DNA of 64,000 nt from Streptomyces sp. NA02950 (GTDB lineage Bacteria > Actinomycetota > Actinomycetes > Streptomycetales > Streptomycetaceae). Position 1 is the stretch's first letter. Each line of letters opens with the position of its first letter. The notes beneath the pieces are model-generated. The model was not told where the DNA came from. It did not search any database and saw only the letters and a list, made by a program, of their open reading frames with translations. The DNA lies in assembly GCF_013364155.1 (NCBI RefSeq), contig NZ_CP054916.1, forward strand, positions 5,267,001 through 5,331,000. Reading direction: 5' to 3'. Shown piece by piece: positions 16,545 to 24,434 of the stretch. Position numbers and translations under genes: made by a program.

Positions 16545-17549
16545 TCAGGGGATCAGCACGACCTTTCCCATCGTGGCGCGGTTCTCCAGCGCCCGGTGCG
16601 CGGCGGCCGCCTCCGCGAGCGGGAACCGCTGCACCGCCGGGACCAGCCGCCCGGCCGCCGCCTGAGCGAGCGAGCGCTCCTCCAGAGTGCGCATCGGGTC
16701 CGGGCCACCGGCCCGCTCCAGCATCGGCGGGCCCAGCACCGGAGTCGAGGTGATCCCGCGCTCGGTGAGCTCCCGCTCGTCCAGCTCCAGCGGCCCGCCG
16801 CCCCGCAGCCCCGCGGAGGACCAGCCGAAGACCAGATGGCGTCCGCCGCGGCCGAGCAGCTCCACCCCGGCCCGCGCCGCGTCGCCGCCCACCCCGTCGA
16901 ACAGCACGGTGGCCGTACGCCCGGCCAGCGCGGCCCGGACCCGCTCGGGCCAGGCCGGGTCGTTGTAGTCCTCGGCGATCCGGGCGCCCAGTTCACGGAC
17001 GCGCGCCACCTTGGCCGCGCCGCCCGCGAGTCCGATGACGGTGGCGCCCGCGTTCTTCGCGTACTGGACGAGCAGTTGGCCGATTCCGCCCGCCGCCGAG
17101 GTCACGATCGCCACGTCGTCCGCCGTCAGCTCCGCGAACTGCACGATGCCCATCGTGGTCCGGCCGGTGCCGATCATGGCCACGGCCTGCGCCTCGTCCA
17201 GTCCGTCCGGCAGTTCGTGCAGCTTCCCGGCGGCGACCACGGCCCGTTCGGCATAGCCGCCGGGCACCATGCCCAGATGGGCGACCACCCGCTTGCCCAG
17301 CCATCCCGGGTCGGTGCCCGCACCCAGCGCGTCCACCGTGCCCGCGACCTCCCGGCCCGGGACGGTGGGCAGTTCGGGAGCGGTGTGCACCGCGCTGGTC
17401 AGTCCCTCGCGCAGCGCGGTGTCCAGGAGGTGGACCCCGGCCGCGGCGACCGCGATCCGCACCTGGCCGGGACCGGGTACGGGGTCGTCGGTCTCCTCCA
17501 GGACGAGGTTCTCGGCGGGGCCGAAGGCGTGCAGTCGTACGGCGTGCAT
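16545..17549 (-). CDS. NADPH:quinone oxidoreductase-like zinc-free dehydrogenase
   Basis: A 334-residue medium-chain reductase of the zeta-crystallin/quinone oxidoreductase branch. It has the GroES-like N-terminal domain and a Rossmann domain starting at V-T-S-A-A-G-G-I-G-Q-L (about 150), and it lacks the Cys/His zinc ligands of alcohol dehydrogenases. It would reduce quinones or other alpha,beta-unsaturated carbonyls with NADPH. The ATG at 17549 is preceded by GGGAGA. About 60-85 bp upstream is a CAACCT/AGGTTG inverted repeat next to TTGACT, of the kind bound by MerR-type regulators in front of oxidoreductase genes. Confidence 0.85.
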   Translation of the reverse strand: MHAVRLHAFGPAENLVLEETDDPVPGPGQVRIAVAAAGVHLLDTALREGLTSAVHTAPELPTVPGREVAGTVDALGAGTDPGWLGKRVVAHLGMVPGGYAERAVVAAGKLHELPDGLDEAQAVAMIGTGRTTMGIVQFAELTADDVAIVTSAAGGIGQLLVQYAKNAGATVIGLAGGAAKVARVRELGARIAEDYNDPAWPERVRAALAGRTATVLFDGVGGDAARAGVELLGRGGRHLVFGWSSAGLRGGGPLELDERELTERGITSTPVLGPPMLERAGGPDPMRTLEERSLAQAAAGRLVPAVQRFPLAEAAAAHRALENRATMGKVVLIP

Positions 17550-17608
17550 GGCATTCTCCCAAGGCTGGTGGCGCACCGGGTGATCGGTGCCCCTGCCCTG
17601 TGAGCCTC

Positions 17609-17633
17609 CAACCTCGACAAAGGTTGAAGTCAA
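17609..17633 (-). promoter_or_regulatory. MerR-type operator/promoter candidate
   Basis: CAACCT (17609-17614) and AGGTTG (17621-17626) form a perfect 6-bp inverted repeat with a 6-bp spacer. On the minus strand a -35-like TTGACT (17633-17628) abuts the repeat. MerR/SoxR-family regulators bind dyads lying between -35 and -10 elements with long spacers. The -10 element is not obvious, so the call is tentative. The target would be the quinone oxidoreductase gene; no MerR gene is next to it. Confidence 0.4.
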
Positions 17634-17660
17634 GGCCGTCCCGAGGACGGCCGGCCAGGG

Positions 17661-18194
17661 TCAGACGCGCGGGAAGCGGGACTGGAGGTCCCACACCACG
17701 GGGTTGTCGCCCAGGCCCTCGTGCAGGTCGACGAGATCGGCGAGCAGATCGTGCAGGAAGTCGCGTGCCTCACGGCGCAGCGCCGCGTGGTCGAAGGTCA
17801 GCGGCGGCTTTCCGGCCGGGACCCAGTCGGCGGTGATGTCCACCCAGCCGAAGCGCCGCTCGAAGAGCAGCCGGTCGGTGGACTCGGTGAAGTCCAGCTC
17901 CGCGTGGACGGGGGTCGACGAGCGGCTGCCGCGCGGGTCCCGGTCGAGCCGTTCCACGATGTCGCACAGCGCCCAGGCGAAGTCGAGCACCGGAACCCAG
18001 CCCCAGGCGGTGGACAGTTCACGGTCCTCGCGGGTGTCGGCGAGATAGACGTCCCCGCAGAACAGATCGTGCCGCAGCGCACGCTGGTCCGCGCTCCGGT
18101 AGTCCGTCTGCGGCGGATCCGGGAAGCGGCGGGAGAGGGAGTAGCCCAGGTCGATCACGCGGTCGATGGTGTCATGAGCCGAGGAGACCCTCAC
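17661..18194 (-). CDS. Conserved hypothetical protein
   Basis: A 177-residue soluble protein with no motif that I can name. It is rich in Asp, Arg and Trp, with a central segment W-V-P-V-L-D-F-A-W-A-L and a C-terminal predicted helical part. There is no signal peptide or membrane segment. The start is a GTG at 18194. It lies on the same strand as, and about 70 bp downstream of, the MBL hydrolase gene, and may be co-transcribed with it. Codon use looks native. Confidence 0.6.
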   Translation of the reverse strand: MRVSSAHDTIDRVIDLGYSLSRRFPDPPQTDYRSADQRALRHDLFCGDVYLADTREDRELSTAWGWVPVLDFAWALCDIVERLDRDPRGSRSSTPVHAELDFTESTDRLLFERRFGWVDITADWVPAGKPPLTFDHAALRREARDFLHDLLADLVDLHEGLGDNPVVWDLQSRFPRV

Positions 18195-18262
18195 CCGAGG
18201 GCGCCGGGGACGCCGCGGGGCGCCGGGGACGGGCCCGGCGCCCCGTTCCGGTCACGGCCGCC

Positions 18263-18901
18263 TCAGTGCCCGCGGGCGATCCACTCGTCCAGGTGCGGGG
18301 CCTCGTCGCCGATGGTCGTCGTATCACCGTGCCCGGTGCGCACGACGGTCTGCGGCGGCAGCGCCAGCAGCCGTTCCCGGATCGACTCGATGATCGTCGG
18401 GAAGGACGAGTACGAGCGCCCGGTCGCGCCCGGACCGCCCTGGAAGAGCGTGTCCCCGGAGAAGACCGTGGTCAGCGCCGGGGCGTGCAGACACACCGCA
18501 CCGGGGGAGTGGCCGGGAGTGTGCAGCACCCGCAGCTGGGCCCCGCCGACGGTGAGCACGTCGCCGTGGGCCAGCGGCTGGTCCGGCGCCCGGTCCGGGT
18601 GGCGCATCCGCCACAGCACCTCGTCCTCCGGGTGCAGCAGGATCGGCGCTCCCGTGCGGTCGGCGACGGCGGGGGCGGCATCGATGTGGTCGTCGTGGCC
18701 GTGGGTGCAGATGATGCCCAGCAGCCTGCGGCCGCCGATGGCCTCGACAATGGCGTCCGCGTCGTGCGCGGCGTCGATGACGTAGACCTCGTGGTCGTCA
18801 CCGACGAGCCAGACGTTGTTGTCCACCTCCCAGGTGCCGCCGTCCAGCGAGAAGGTGCCGGAGGTCACGAGGTGGTCGATGCGTACGGGCGGAGGGGTCA
18901 T
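18263..18901 (-). CDS. MBL-fold hydrolase, probable S-formylmycothiol hydrolase partner
   Basis: A 212-residue metallo-beta-lactamase-fold protein with T-H-G-H-D-D-H (about residues 66-72), H-T-P-G-H-S-P-G and F-S-G-D-T-L-F, the metal ligands of the glyoxalase II group. Its ATG overlaps the stop of the mycothiol-dependent formaldehyde dehydrogenase gene (ATGA), so the two are translationally coupled. The dehydrogenase makes S-formylmycothiol, and a thioester-hydrolysing MBL protein would release formate and free mycothiol. The fold is certain; the exact substrate is inferred from the coupling. Confidence 0.85.
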   Translation of the reverse strand: MTPPPVRIDHLVTSGTFSLDGGTWEVDNNVWLVGDDHEVYVIDAAHDADAIVEAIGGRRLLGIICTHGHDDHIDAAPAVADRTGAPILLHPEDEVLWRMRHPDRAPDQPLAHGDVLTVGGAQLRVLHTPGHSPGAVCLHAPALTTVFSGDTLFQGGPGATGRSYSSFPTIIESIRERLLALPPQTVVRTGHGDTTTIGDEAPHLDEWIARGH

Positions 18902-19986
18902 CGATGCGTCACCACCGAGCGGAGTACTTCACCGCGGTGCATCTTGGCGAACGCCTCCTCGATGTCGTCCAGGCCGATGGTCTCGCTGACGAACGCGTCC
19001 AGGTCGAGCCGGCCCTGCCGGTAGAGGTCGATCAGCATGGGGAAGTCGCGGGACGGCAGACAGTCGCCGTACCAGGAGGACTTGAGGGCACCGCCGCGGC
19101 CGAAGACGTCCAGCAGCGGCAGCTCCAGCTTCATCTCCGGGGTGGGGACGCCGACCAGCACCACGGTGCCCGCCAGGTCACGGGCGTAGAACGCCTGCCG
19201 GTAGGTCTCGGGGCGGCCGACCGCCTCGATCACCACATCGGCGCCGTTGCCGTCGGTCAGCTCGCGGATCCGCTCCACGACGTCGCCCTGGGTGGCGTCG
19301 AGGGTGTGGGTGGCGCCGAGCCCGCGCGCCCACTCCAGCTTCCGGTCGTCCACATCCACCGCGATGATCTTCTCGGCCGCGGCCAGCCGGGCCCCGGCGA
19401 CCGCCGCGGCGCCGACCCCGCCGCAGCCGATGACGGCGACCGAGTCGCCGCGCCCGACCGCGCCGGTGTTGATCGCGGCGCCGATTCCGGCCATCACCCC
19501 ACAGCCGAGCAGCCCGGCCGCGGCCGCGGACGCGTCCGGGTCGACCTTGGTGCACTGGCCCGCGGCCACCAGCGTCTTCTCGGCGAACGCGCCGATGCCG
19601 AGGGCGGGGGTCAGCGCGGTGCCGTCGGTGAGCGTCATGGGCTGGGACGCGTTGTGGGTGTCGAAGCAGTACCAGGGGCGGCCGCGGCGGCAGGCCCGGC
19701 ACTGGCCGCAGACCGCACGCCAGTTGAGGATCACGAAGTCGCCGGGTGCCACCTCGGTGACGTTGTCGCCGACGGACTCCACGATCCCGGCCGCCTCATG
19801 GCCGAGCAGGAAGGGGAAGTCGTCGTTGATCCCGCCCTCCCGGTAGTGCAGATCGGTATGGCAGACACCGCACGCCTGCACCCGCACCACCGCCTCGCCG
19901 GGGCCGGGGTCGGGGATCACGATCGTCTCGATCCTGACCCTCTCGCCTTTTCCGGGGGCCACCACGCCGCGTACCTGTTGAGTCAT
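18898..19986 (-). CDS. S-(hydroxymethyl)mycothiol dehydrogenase
   Basis: A 362-residue zinc alcohol dehydrogenase. It has the catalytic-zinc pattern C-G-V-C-H-T-D and G-H-E-A-A-G, the structural-zinc cluster C-G-Q-C-R-A-C-x8-C, and a Rossmann motif G-C-G-G-V-G. The start [12 protein letters not shown] and the [11 protein letters not shown] segment are characteristic of the actinobacterial MscR/AdhE2 type. It oxidises the spontaneous formaldehyde-mycothiol adduct with NAD. The ATG at 19986 begins the conserved region; an upstream in-frame start at 20019 adds 11 atypical residues. It heads a two-gene formaldehyde detoxification operon. Confidence 0.92.
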   Translation of the reverse strand: MTQQVRGVVAPGKGERVRIETIVIPDPGPGEAVVRVQACGVCHTDLHYREGGINDDFPFLLGHEAAGIVESVGDNVTEVAPGDFVILNWRAVCGQCRACRRGRPWYCFDTHNASQPMTLTDGTALTPALGIGAFAEKTLVAAGQCTKVDPDASAAAAGLLGCGVMAGIGAAINTGAVGRGDSVAVIGCGGVGAAAVAGARLAAAEKIIAVDVDDRKLEWARGLGATHTLDATQGDVVERIRELTDGNGADVVIEAVGRPETYRQAFYARDLAGTVVLVGVPTPEMKLELPLLDVFGRGGALKSSWYGDCLPSRDFPMLIDLYRQGRLDLDAFVSETIGLDDIEEAFAKMHRGEVLRSVVTHR

Positions 19987-20025
19987 GACAGCAGCGTAAG
20001 CGCCGATCAGCGGTGACAACAGGAA

Positions 20026-20055
20026 CGGACCGCACCGGTTTTCCGGTGCGGTCCG
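20026..20055 (-). terminator. Terminator of the M4 protease gene
   Basis: A perfect 13-bp stem, 20026-20038 against 20043-20055, with a TTTT loop, about 55 bp downstream of the protease stop in its direction of transcription and 40 bp upstream of the mycothiol dehydrogenase start. It should insulate the two minus-strand genes. Confidence 0.8.
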
Positions 20056-20110
20056 CTGTCCCGCTGTGTACCGCTTCGTACCGCCTTTACCGGCCTACCG
20101 CCTCACCGGC

Positions 20111-21760
20111 CTACCGGACGTTGATCGCGGTCCAGGCCGCCTCGACCGTCTTGTACTCGGTGGAGGTGGAGCCGTACAGGTCGCGCGCCGCGTTGAGGGT
20201 TGCGGTGCGGGCCTGGGCGTACTTCGAGGTGGAGGTCAGGTACGTGGTCAGCGCCCGGTACCAGATCCGGATCGCCTTGTCCCGGCCGATGCCGGTGACT
20301 TTGGAGCCGTCGTACGTCGGGCTGTTGTAGCTCACGCCGTTGATCACCTTCGCGCCGCTGCCCTCGGACAGCAGGTAGAAGAAGTGGTTGGCGGGCCCGG
20401 AGGAGTAGTGGACGTCGATCCCGCCGAGCGAGGAGGACCAGTAGTCCCTGGAGGCGCCGTCCTTGCTGGGCTTGTCCTGGTAGCGCAGCGGGGTGCCGTC
20501 ACCGTTGATGTCGATCTTCTCGCCGATGAGGTAGTCACCGGGGTCCGCGGAGTTGGCCGAGTAGAACTCCACCGCGGTCGCGAAGATGTCGGAGGTGGCC
20601 TCGTTGAGGCCGCCGGACTCACCGCTGTAGTTGAGCTTGGCGGTGGCCGCGGTGACGCCGTGGGTCATCTCGTGGCCTGCCACATCGAGTGAGGTGAGCG
20701 GGTGGGTGTTGCCCGAGCCGTCGCCGTAGGTCATGCAGAAGCAGGAGTCCGACCAGAAGGCGTTGACGTAGTTGTTGCCGTAGTGGACGCGGGAGTACGA
20801 CCCGACGCCGTCGTTCCGGATGCCGTTGCGGCCCAGCACGTTCTTGTAGAAGTCCCAGGTCTGCCCGGCGCCGTAGTGGGCGTCGACCCCGGCGGTCTGC
20901 CGTCCGCCGCCCCAGCGGTCATCCGCGTCGGTGTACAGGGTGCCGGTGCCCGAGGTGCCCTGGTTCAGGTCGTACGTCTTGTGGTTGCCGCGGGTGCCGT
21001 CGGTCAGGCTGTAGCTGGAGCCGCTGCGGGTGGTGCCCAGCGACACCGTGCCGCTGTACTGGCTGGTTCCGGTGCCGGTCTCCACCGCCTCGTCCTGGAA
21101 CAGCCGCTTGCCGGTGGTCGCGTCGGTGATGACGTGCAGCTCGCTGGGGGTGCCGTCGTGCTGGGTGCCGGTGACGACGGTCTCCCAGGCCAGCACGGGC
21201 TCGCCGGTGGCCGCCCAGATCACCTTGCGCGGCGACCGGCTCCGCCGGTGGTCGCCCGCGTCGGCCTTGACGGTGGCCTTCTCCGCGGTCTTCTCCGCGG
21301 TCTTCAGCGCGGTCTTCGCGGCGTCGGCGGCCGGTATCCCCGCGGCCGTGCTGCGCACCGAGATCCGGGCGCCGGTCGCCTTGGTGACGGAGCGCGCACC
21401 GCTCTTCTTCTCGTGGACCACCAGATCCCCGCCGAGCACGGGCAGCTCCGCGTAGGTGCGCTCGTAGCGGGTGTGGACGGTCCCGTCCGCGTCCTTGATG
21501 ACGTCGCGGACGAGGAGCTTCTCCTTGGCCCCGAGCCCGAGGGTCTGGCCCTGCGCGGAGGCGTCGGCCTGTGCCGCCTTGATCGCGGTGGTCCGCTGCG
21601 CGGCGCTCAGCGGCAGCGCGGACGCGCCCGCCTCACTGCCACGGTCCGGCCGGGCGCTGGCCTGGCCGGTCTGGACACCGATGACCACCATGGCGGCGGA
21701 GGCGATGAACGCCGCCGCGCGGACGGTCCTTCTGCGGGGGGAGGAAGCGTTGGGTCTCAC
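20111..21760 (-). CDS. Secreted M4 (thermolysin-like) neutral metalloprotease
   Basis: A 549-residue preproenzyme. The N-terminus has an Arg-rich segment, then a hydrophobic stretch (A-A-A-F-I-A-S-A-A-M-V-V-I-G-V) and A-S-A, a Sec signal. A propeptide with FTP/PepSY character covers about 60-200. The catalytic domain contains H-E-M-T-H near residue 360 and the third zinc ligand in G-G-L-N-E-A-T-S-D; the C-terminal helical domain carries the H-Y-S-S-G-P-A-N-H-F-F segment with the transition-state His. The GTG at 21760 was chosen because GGAGA lies just upstream; an upstream ORF extension lacks a signal-like start. It should act outside the cell in nutrient acquisition. Confidence 0.93.
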   Translation of the reverse strand: MRPNASSPRRRTVRAAAFIASAAMVVIGVQTGQASARPDRGSEAGASALPLSAAQRTTAIKAAQADASAQGQTLGLGAKEKLLVRDVIKDADGTVHTRYERTYAELPVLGGDLVVHEKKSGARSVTKATGARISVRSTAAGIPAADAAKTALKTAEKTAEKATVKADAGDHRRSRSPRKVIWAATGEPVLAWETVVTGTQHDGTPSELHVITDATTGKRLFQDEAVETGTGTSQYSGTVSLGTTRSGSSYSLTDGTRGNHKTYDLNQGTSGTGTLYTDADDRWGGGRQTAGVDAHYGAGQTWDFYKNVLGRNGIRNDGVGSYSRVHYGNNYVNAFWSDSCFCMTYGDGSGNTHPLTSLDVAGHEMTHGVTAATAKLNYSGESGGLNEATSDIFATAVEFYSANSADPGDYLIGEKIDINGDGTPLRYQDKPSKDGASRDYWSSSLGGIDVHYSSGPANHFFYLLSEGSGAKVINGVSYNSPTYDGSKVTGIGRDKAIRIWYRALTTYLTSTSKYAQARTATLNAARDLYGSTSTEYKTVEAAWTAINVR

Positions 21761-22156
21761 TCGGTCTCCTTGCTTGGGGGCCGCTGGTCGCGGCCCTGTG
21801 TAGGGGGTGCGGACGGCCATGGGTGGACCGTCCGGTACAGCAGGAGTGGTACGTGAGGTGCCGCCTTGCCACGTGTCAGCCGATGTGCGTGGCGAGGTCG
21901 AGCAGAGACTGTCACCGAACGACCGGTTCTGACAGGTGCGTAACAAGGATTTGACTTGCGCTTGTTGGTACGCAGGCGAAATCGGTCAGCTTCTGAGGTT
22001 GAACTACGCCTGGAATATGGCGACTTCTGGCGGTAACCCGTGCCCTTCCGTCGTACCGCCGCGACGGCTTCCGGCCGCCCTCCCTGGCGGATCCCGGGCA
22101 GCCCGCCGGTCCCGGACCGGGAATCACGGGATGGCCAATTCGTTTGACCCCGTAGC
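21761..22156. other. Intergenic region upstream of the protease
   Basis: About 400 bp, AT-richer around 21930-22030, with no coding frame that I accept. It should contain the protease promoter, read on the minus strand, and the 3' end of the HxlR-type gene. No clear consensus promoter, repeat or hairpin could be called by eye. Confidence 0.4.
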
Positions 22157-22495
22157 TTATTTCCTTGACGCGGCGCCGGAGGCGGACCCGGGAGCGGATC
22201 CGGAAGGGGGCCCGGAAGTGGAACCGGCCCCGCGCTCCTGCGCCGCCATCACCTCGTCCCCGTGCTCGAAGGCCCATGCCCCGAACGCGTCGATCGGACC
22301 GAGCAACGTCCGCCCCAGCGCGGTCAGTCCGTACTCCACCCGGGGCGGCGCCTCGGCATAGGCCCGCCGCTCCACCAGCCCGTTGCACTCCAGCCGCCGC
22401 AGGGTCTCGGTCAGCACCTTGGAGCTGATGCGCCCGATCCGCCCCCGCAGTTCACCGGGGCGCGCGGGGCCGTCGCGCAGCGACCACAGCACCAC
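22157..22495 (-). CDS. HxlR-family regulator, apparently 5'-truncated
   Basis: The 112-residue reading frame contains the winged helix of HxlR/MarR-like regulators (P-G-E-L-R-G-R-I-G-R-I-S-S-K-V-L-T-E-T-L-R-R-L) and an Arg/Gly/Ser-rich tail. The same frame continues upstream of the first possible start (GTG at 22495) with C-R-A-R-L-A-F-D-L-L-S-H-T-W-N-A, which is clearly family-like, up to an in-frame TGA near 22600, with no ATG, GTG or usable TTG. The normal start is therefore missing, and the gene is either translated from the internal GTG or dead. The frame ends at a junction with a plus-strand fragment. Confidence 0.6.
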   Translation of the reverse strand: MVLWSLRDGPARPGELRGRIGRISSKVLTETLRRLECNGLVERRAYAEAPPRVEYGLTALGRTLLGPIDAFGAWAFEHGDEVMAAQERGAGSTSGPPSGSAPGSASGAASRK

Positions 22496-22557
22496 GGCGT
22501 TCCAGGTGTGGGAGAGCAGATCGAAGGCGAGGCGCGCCCGGCAGTCCGGGCGGCGTC

Positions 22558-22677
22558 GACCGAGCGGGCCTCCTGGAGGCCACCGCCGCCCTGTTCATCG
22601 GCCTCTGGGTCGGCGAAGCCGCCGACGCCCAGGCCATCGCCCCACCCCTGGCCTACGCGACGGGCCCCACCGGGTGA
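22558..22677 (+). pseudogene. Possible 3' fragment of a divergent gene
   Basis: A plus-strand frame from the junction to a TGA at 22675-22677 encodes a C-terminal-looking peptide with E-A-T-A-A-L-F-I-G-L-W-V-G-E-A and A-P-P-L-A-Y-A. There is no start. It begins where the HxlR-like frame loses its 5' end, so a deletion fusing two gene remnants is the simplest reading. I cannot name the parent gene. Confidence 0.35.
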
Positions 22678-22797
22678 CGCGTCGGCGGCCTCACCTGGGG
22701 ACAATCTGTTCATCACCCATACGGGTGAGGTGCGGCCCATTCGGTCACAGCGACTCGCCTACGCTGGAAGCGTCGCTCCGTACGAAGGAGGTCCACC

Positions 22798-23388
22798 GTG
22801 GCACTGACGGCTCCCGAGCGTGCGCCCCACACGGGAGGCGGCGGGGGCGCCACCTCATCGGTCGAGGACGCCTTCGAGGCGTTGAGCGCGGCAGCCCCGG
22901 AGGGGTGGCGCGTGGAACTGATCGAAGGGGAGATCCACGTGGTGCCTCCGGCGAACGGTGAGCACGAAGAGATCGTGTCGGAAGTGTCCGGTCAGGTGCG
23001 CGACCACCGGAAGGATCTGGGGCGCTACACCGGGATCGGACTGCTCGTCCCCGGCGCCTCGCCCGCGGGCAGAGTGGTTCCCGATCTTGTCATCGCGCCG
23101 AAGGGCAGTTTCAGTGACGCCCTCGAATACCACGACCCAGGTCCCGCGATGCTCGTCGGCGAGGTCACGTCGCCCTCCACCGCCGACAACGACCGTGGGC
23201 CGAAGCTGCGAGGGTATGCCCAGTCGGGTATCGCGTTCTATCTGCTGATCGACCGCGAGCGGGGGCTGGCGGTCCTGCACAGCCTGCCGGTCGGGAATCG
23301 CTACACCCGCAAGGTCGAGGTCGACCTCTCGCAGCCGCTCTCCCTGCCCGAACCTTTCGGATTCGACTTGGACACCAGCGAGTTCTGA
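22798..23388 (+). CDS. Uma2-family (PD-(D/E)XK) endonuclease-like protein
   Basis: A 196-residue protein of the Uma2/DUF820 family. Its core has P-D-L-V-I-A-P-K-G, then the second acidic motif V-G-E-V-T-S-P-S-T (the E-x-S/T-P hallmark) and K-L-R-G-Y-A-Q-S-G-I-A-F-Y-L-L-I-D. The family has a restriction-endonuclease-like fold and is multi-copy in Streptomyces; its biological role is not established. The GTG at 22798 follows GAAGGAGG at good spacing. It lies alone between the HxlR remnant and a gene-poor stretch. Confidence 0.85.
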   Translation: MALTAPERAPHTGGGGGATSSVEDAFEALSAAAPEGWRVELIEGEIHVVPPANGEHEEIVSEVSGQVRDHRKDLGRYTGIGLLVPGASPAGRVVPDLVIAPKGSFSDALEYHDPGPAMLVGEVTSPSTADNDRGPKLRGYAQSGIAFYLLIDRERGLAVLHSLPVGNRYTRKVEVDLSQPLSLPEPFGFDLDTSEF

Positions 23389-23621
23389 CCCCTGCGGGCT
23401 TTGGCGTCTGCCGGCCGATGAGGTCCGTCCACGACGGCCTGCCGCTGCTCCGCGCGGCTCGCGTCGTCGGGGTAGGCGACAACGGATCCAGCGCCGCCGA
23501 GACGCTGATGGGGATCTCGTACGGCGCTTCGGCGGTGGCCATTGGTTCCGGTCCTCTCGAGAACGGGCCGACCCTCGGTGCAGGCTAAGGGGCGGCCCGT
23601 CTTACGTCACCCGGCCGACGG

Positions 23622-24011
23622 CTACTCCGGCTGCCCGTATGGGCTGTTCGTCGTGGACGGCCCCGAAGTGGGCGATGCTGTCGAACAGTTCCTCGCTGAC
23701 CAGTGCACGGCCGGTCCGCTGCTCGCTCGCCACTGCTGTCTTTGCTGTGTTCCTTCCCTGATGTGGAATGGCGCATGGCACTCGTCGCCGGAGTCGGGAC
23801 GCGGTTGTGCTCTCTCCGGGAACGAGACGTCCCTGGGATCAGCCGTCCATTCCTGCCCGCCCCCCACGGGGCGGAGGAACGCGACGAGCGGGCCCGGCAT
23901 CTGATGGTCGAACATGAGCTCCTTGACGTCACAGACGGCTTGGAGAACGCCCACCCGCCCCGTGGCGTTGTCGTAGGCCTCCTGGCCCGGTTCGGGCCGC
24001 GCGGTGCTCAC
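23622..24011 (-). CDS. Small Streptomyces protein with G-R-V-G-V...W-T-A-D-P motif
   Basis: A 129-residue frame starting with a GTG that overlaps the stop of the upstream small gene (GTGA). Residues 10-65 have the pattern Y-D-x-x-x-G-R-V-G-V followed by L-R-P-V-G-G-G-Q-E-W-T-A-D-P, which I recognise from a frequent short Streptomyces protein near BldB/WhiJ-type regulators; its function is unknown. Residues beyond about 65 are low-complexity and may be read-through after a frameshift, because relatives are usually shorter. Coupling to the next small gene and the divergent regulator suggest one regulatory unit. Confidence 0.5.
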   Translation of the reverse strand: MSTARPEPGQEAYDNATGRVGVLQAVCDVKELMFDHQMPGPLVAFLRPVGGGQEWTADPRDVSFPERAQPRPDSGDECHAPFHIREGTQQRQQWRASSGPAVHWSARNCSTASPTSGPSTTNSPYGQPE

Positions 24012-24268
24012 CGCACCCCCAGCGTCCGCAGCCGCTCGTGCTGGAGGATGTACAGCGGCACCGGGTCCGTGTCCCACGCGATGGGGAAGCGTTCCCCGAC
24101 CGGTAGGCGCGGCAGACACGGCGTGGGCGGAGCGGCCGGTACGCGTGCCGGGGCGGGGACGCGCACCGGCGCGGACCGCGGTGGTTCCGGCATCGTGAGG
24201 TGGCTGAGGACGACGGGTCGTAATGTCCCCAGCCACCGCACCATGAACCGGGCGATACGCTCGCGCAT
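24008..24268 (-). CDS. Small basic/proline-rich protein beside regulator
   Basis: An 86-residue protein starting M-R-E-R-I-A-R-F-M-V-R-W-L, with a Pro/Ala/Arg-rich middle and ending L-Q-H-E-R-L-R-T-L-G-V-R. Small proteins of this look commonly sit beside multi-copy HTH/TPR regulators in Streptomyces. GGAGCG precedes the ATG at 24268. It is coupled by four-base overlap to the following small gene and diverges from the regulator at 24435, with about 165 bp between starts. No function can be assigned. Confidence 0.55.
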   Translation of the reverse strand: MRERIARFMVRWLGTLRPVVLSHLTMPEPPRSAPVRVPAPARVPAAPPTPCLPRLPVGERFPIAWDTDPVPLYILQHERLRTLGVR

Positions 24269-24434
24269 GTTGACGCTCCTGTTCAGCGTTGGCCATGCCC
24301 CCGGGCCGGTCGCACGGCCGCGGGGGTGCTTTTCTCGCTCTATGCAACCGGCCCGCTACGCATCGCGGTACGGTGATGTGCCCGGCAGCTTTTAAGAGCT
24401 TTAAGCGCCCTGCCTTGCCGAGGAGTTGAGGCGA

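Noticed and set aside
23419..23589. 56-residue plus-strand peptide with G-D-N-G-S-S-A-A-E-T-L
   Set aside because: It has an ATG and stop, but no clear ribosome-binding site, and I could not tie it to any family; it may be a gene remnant.
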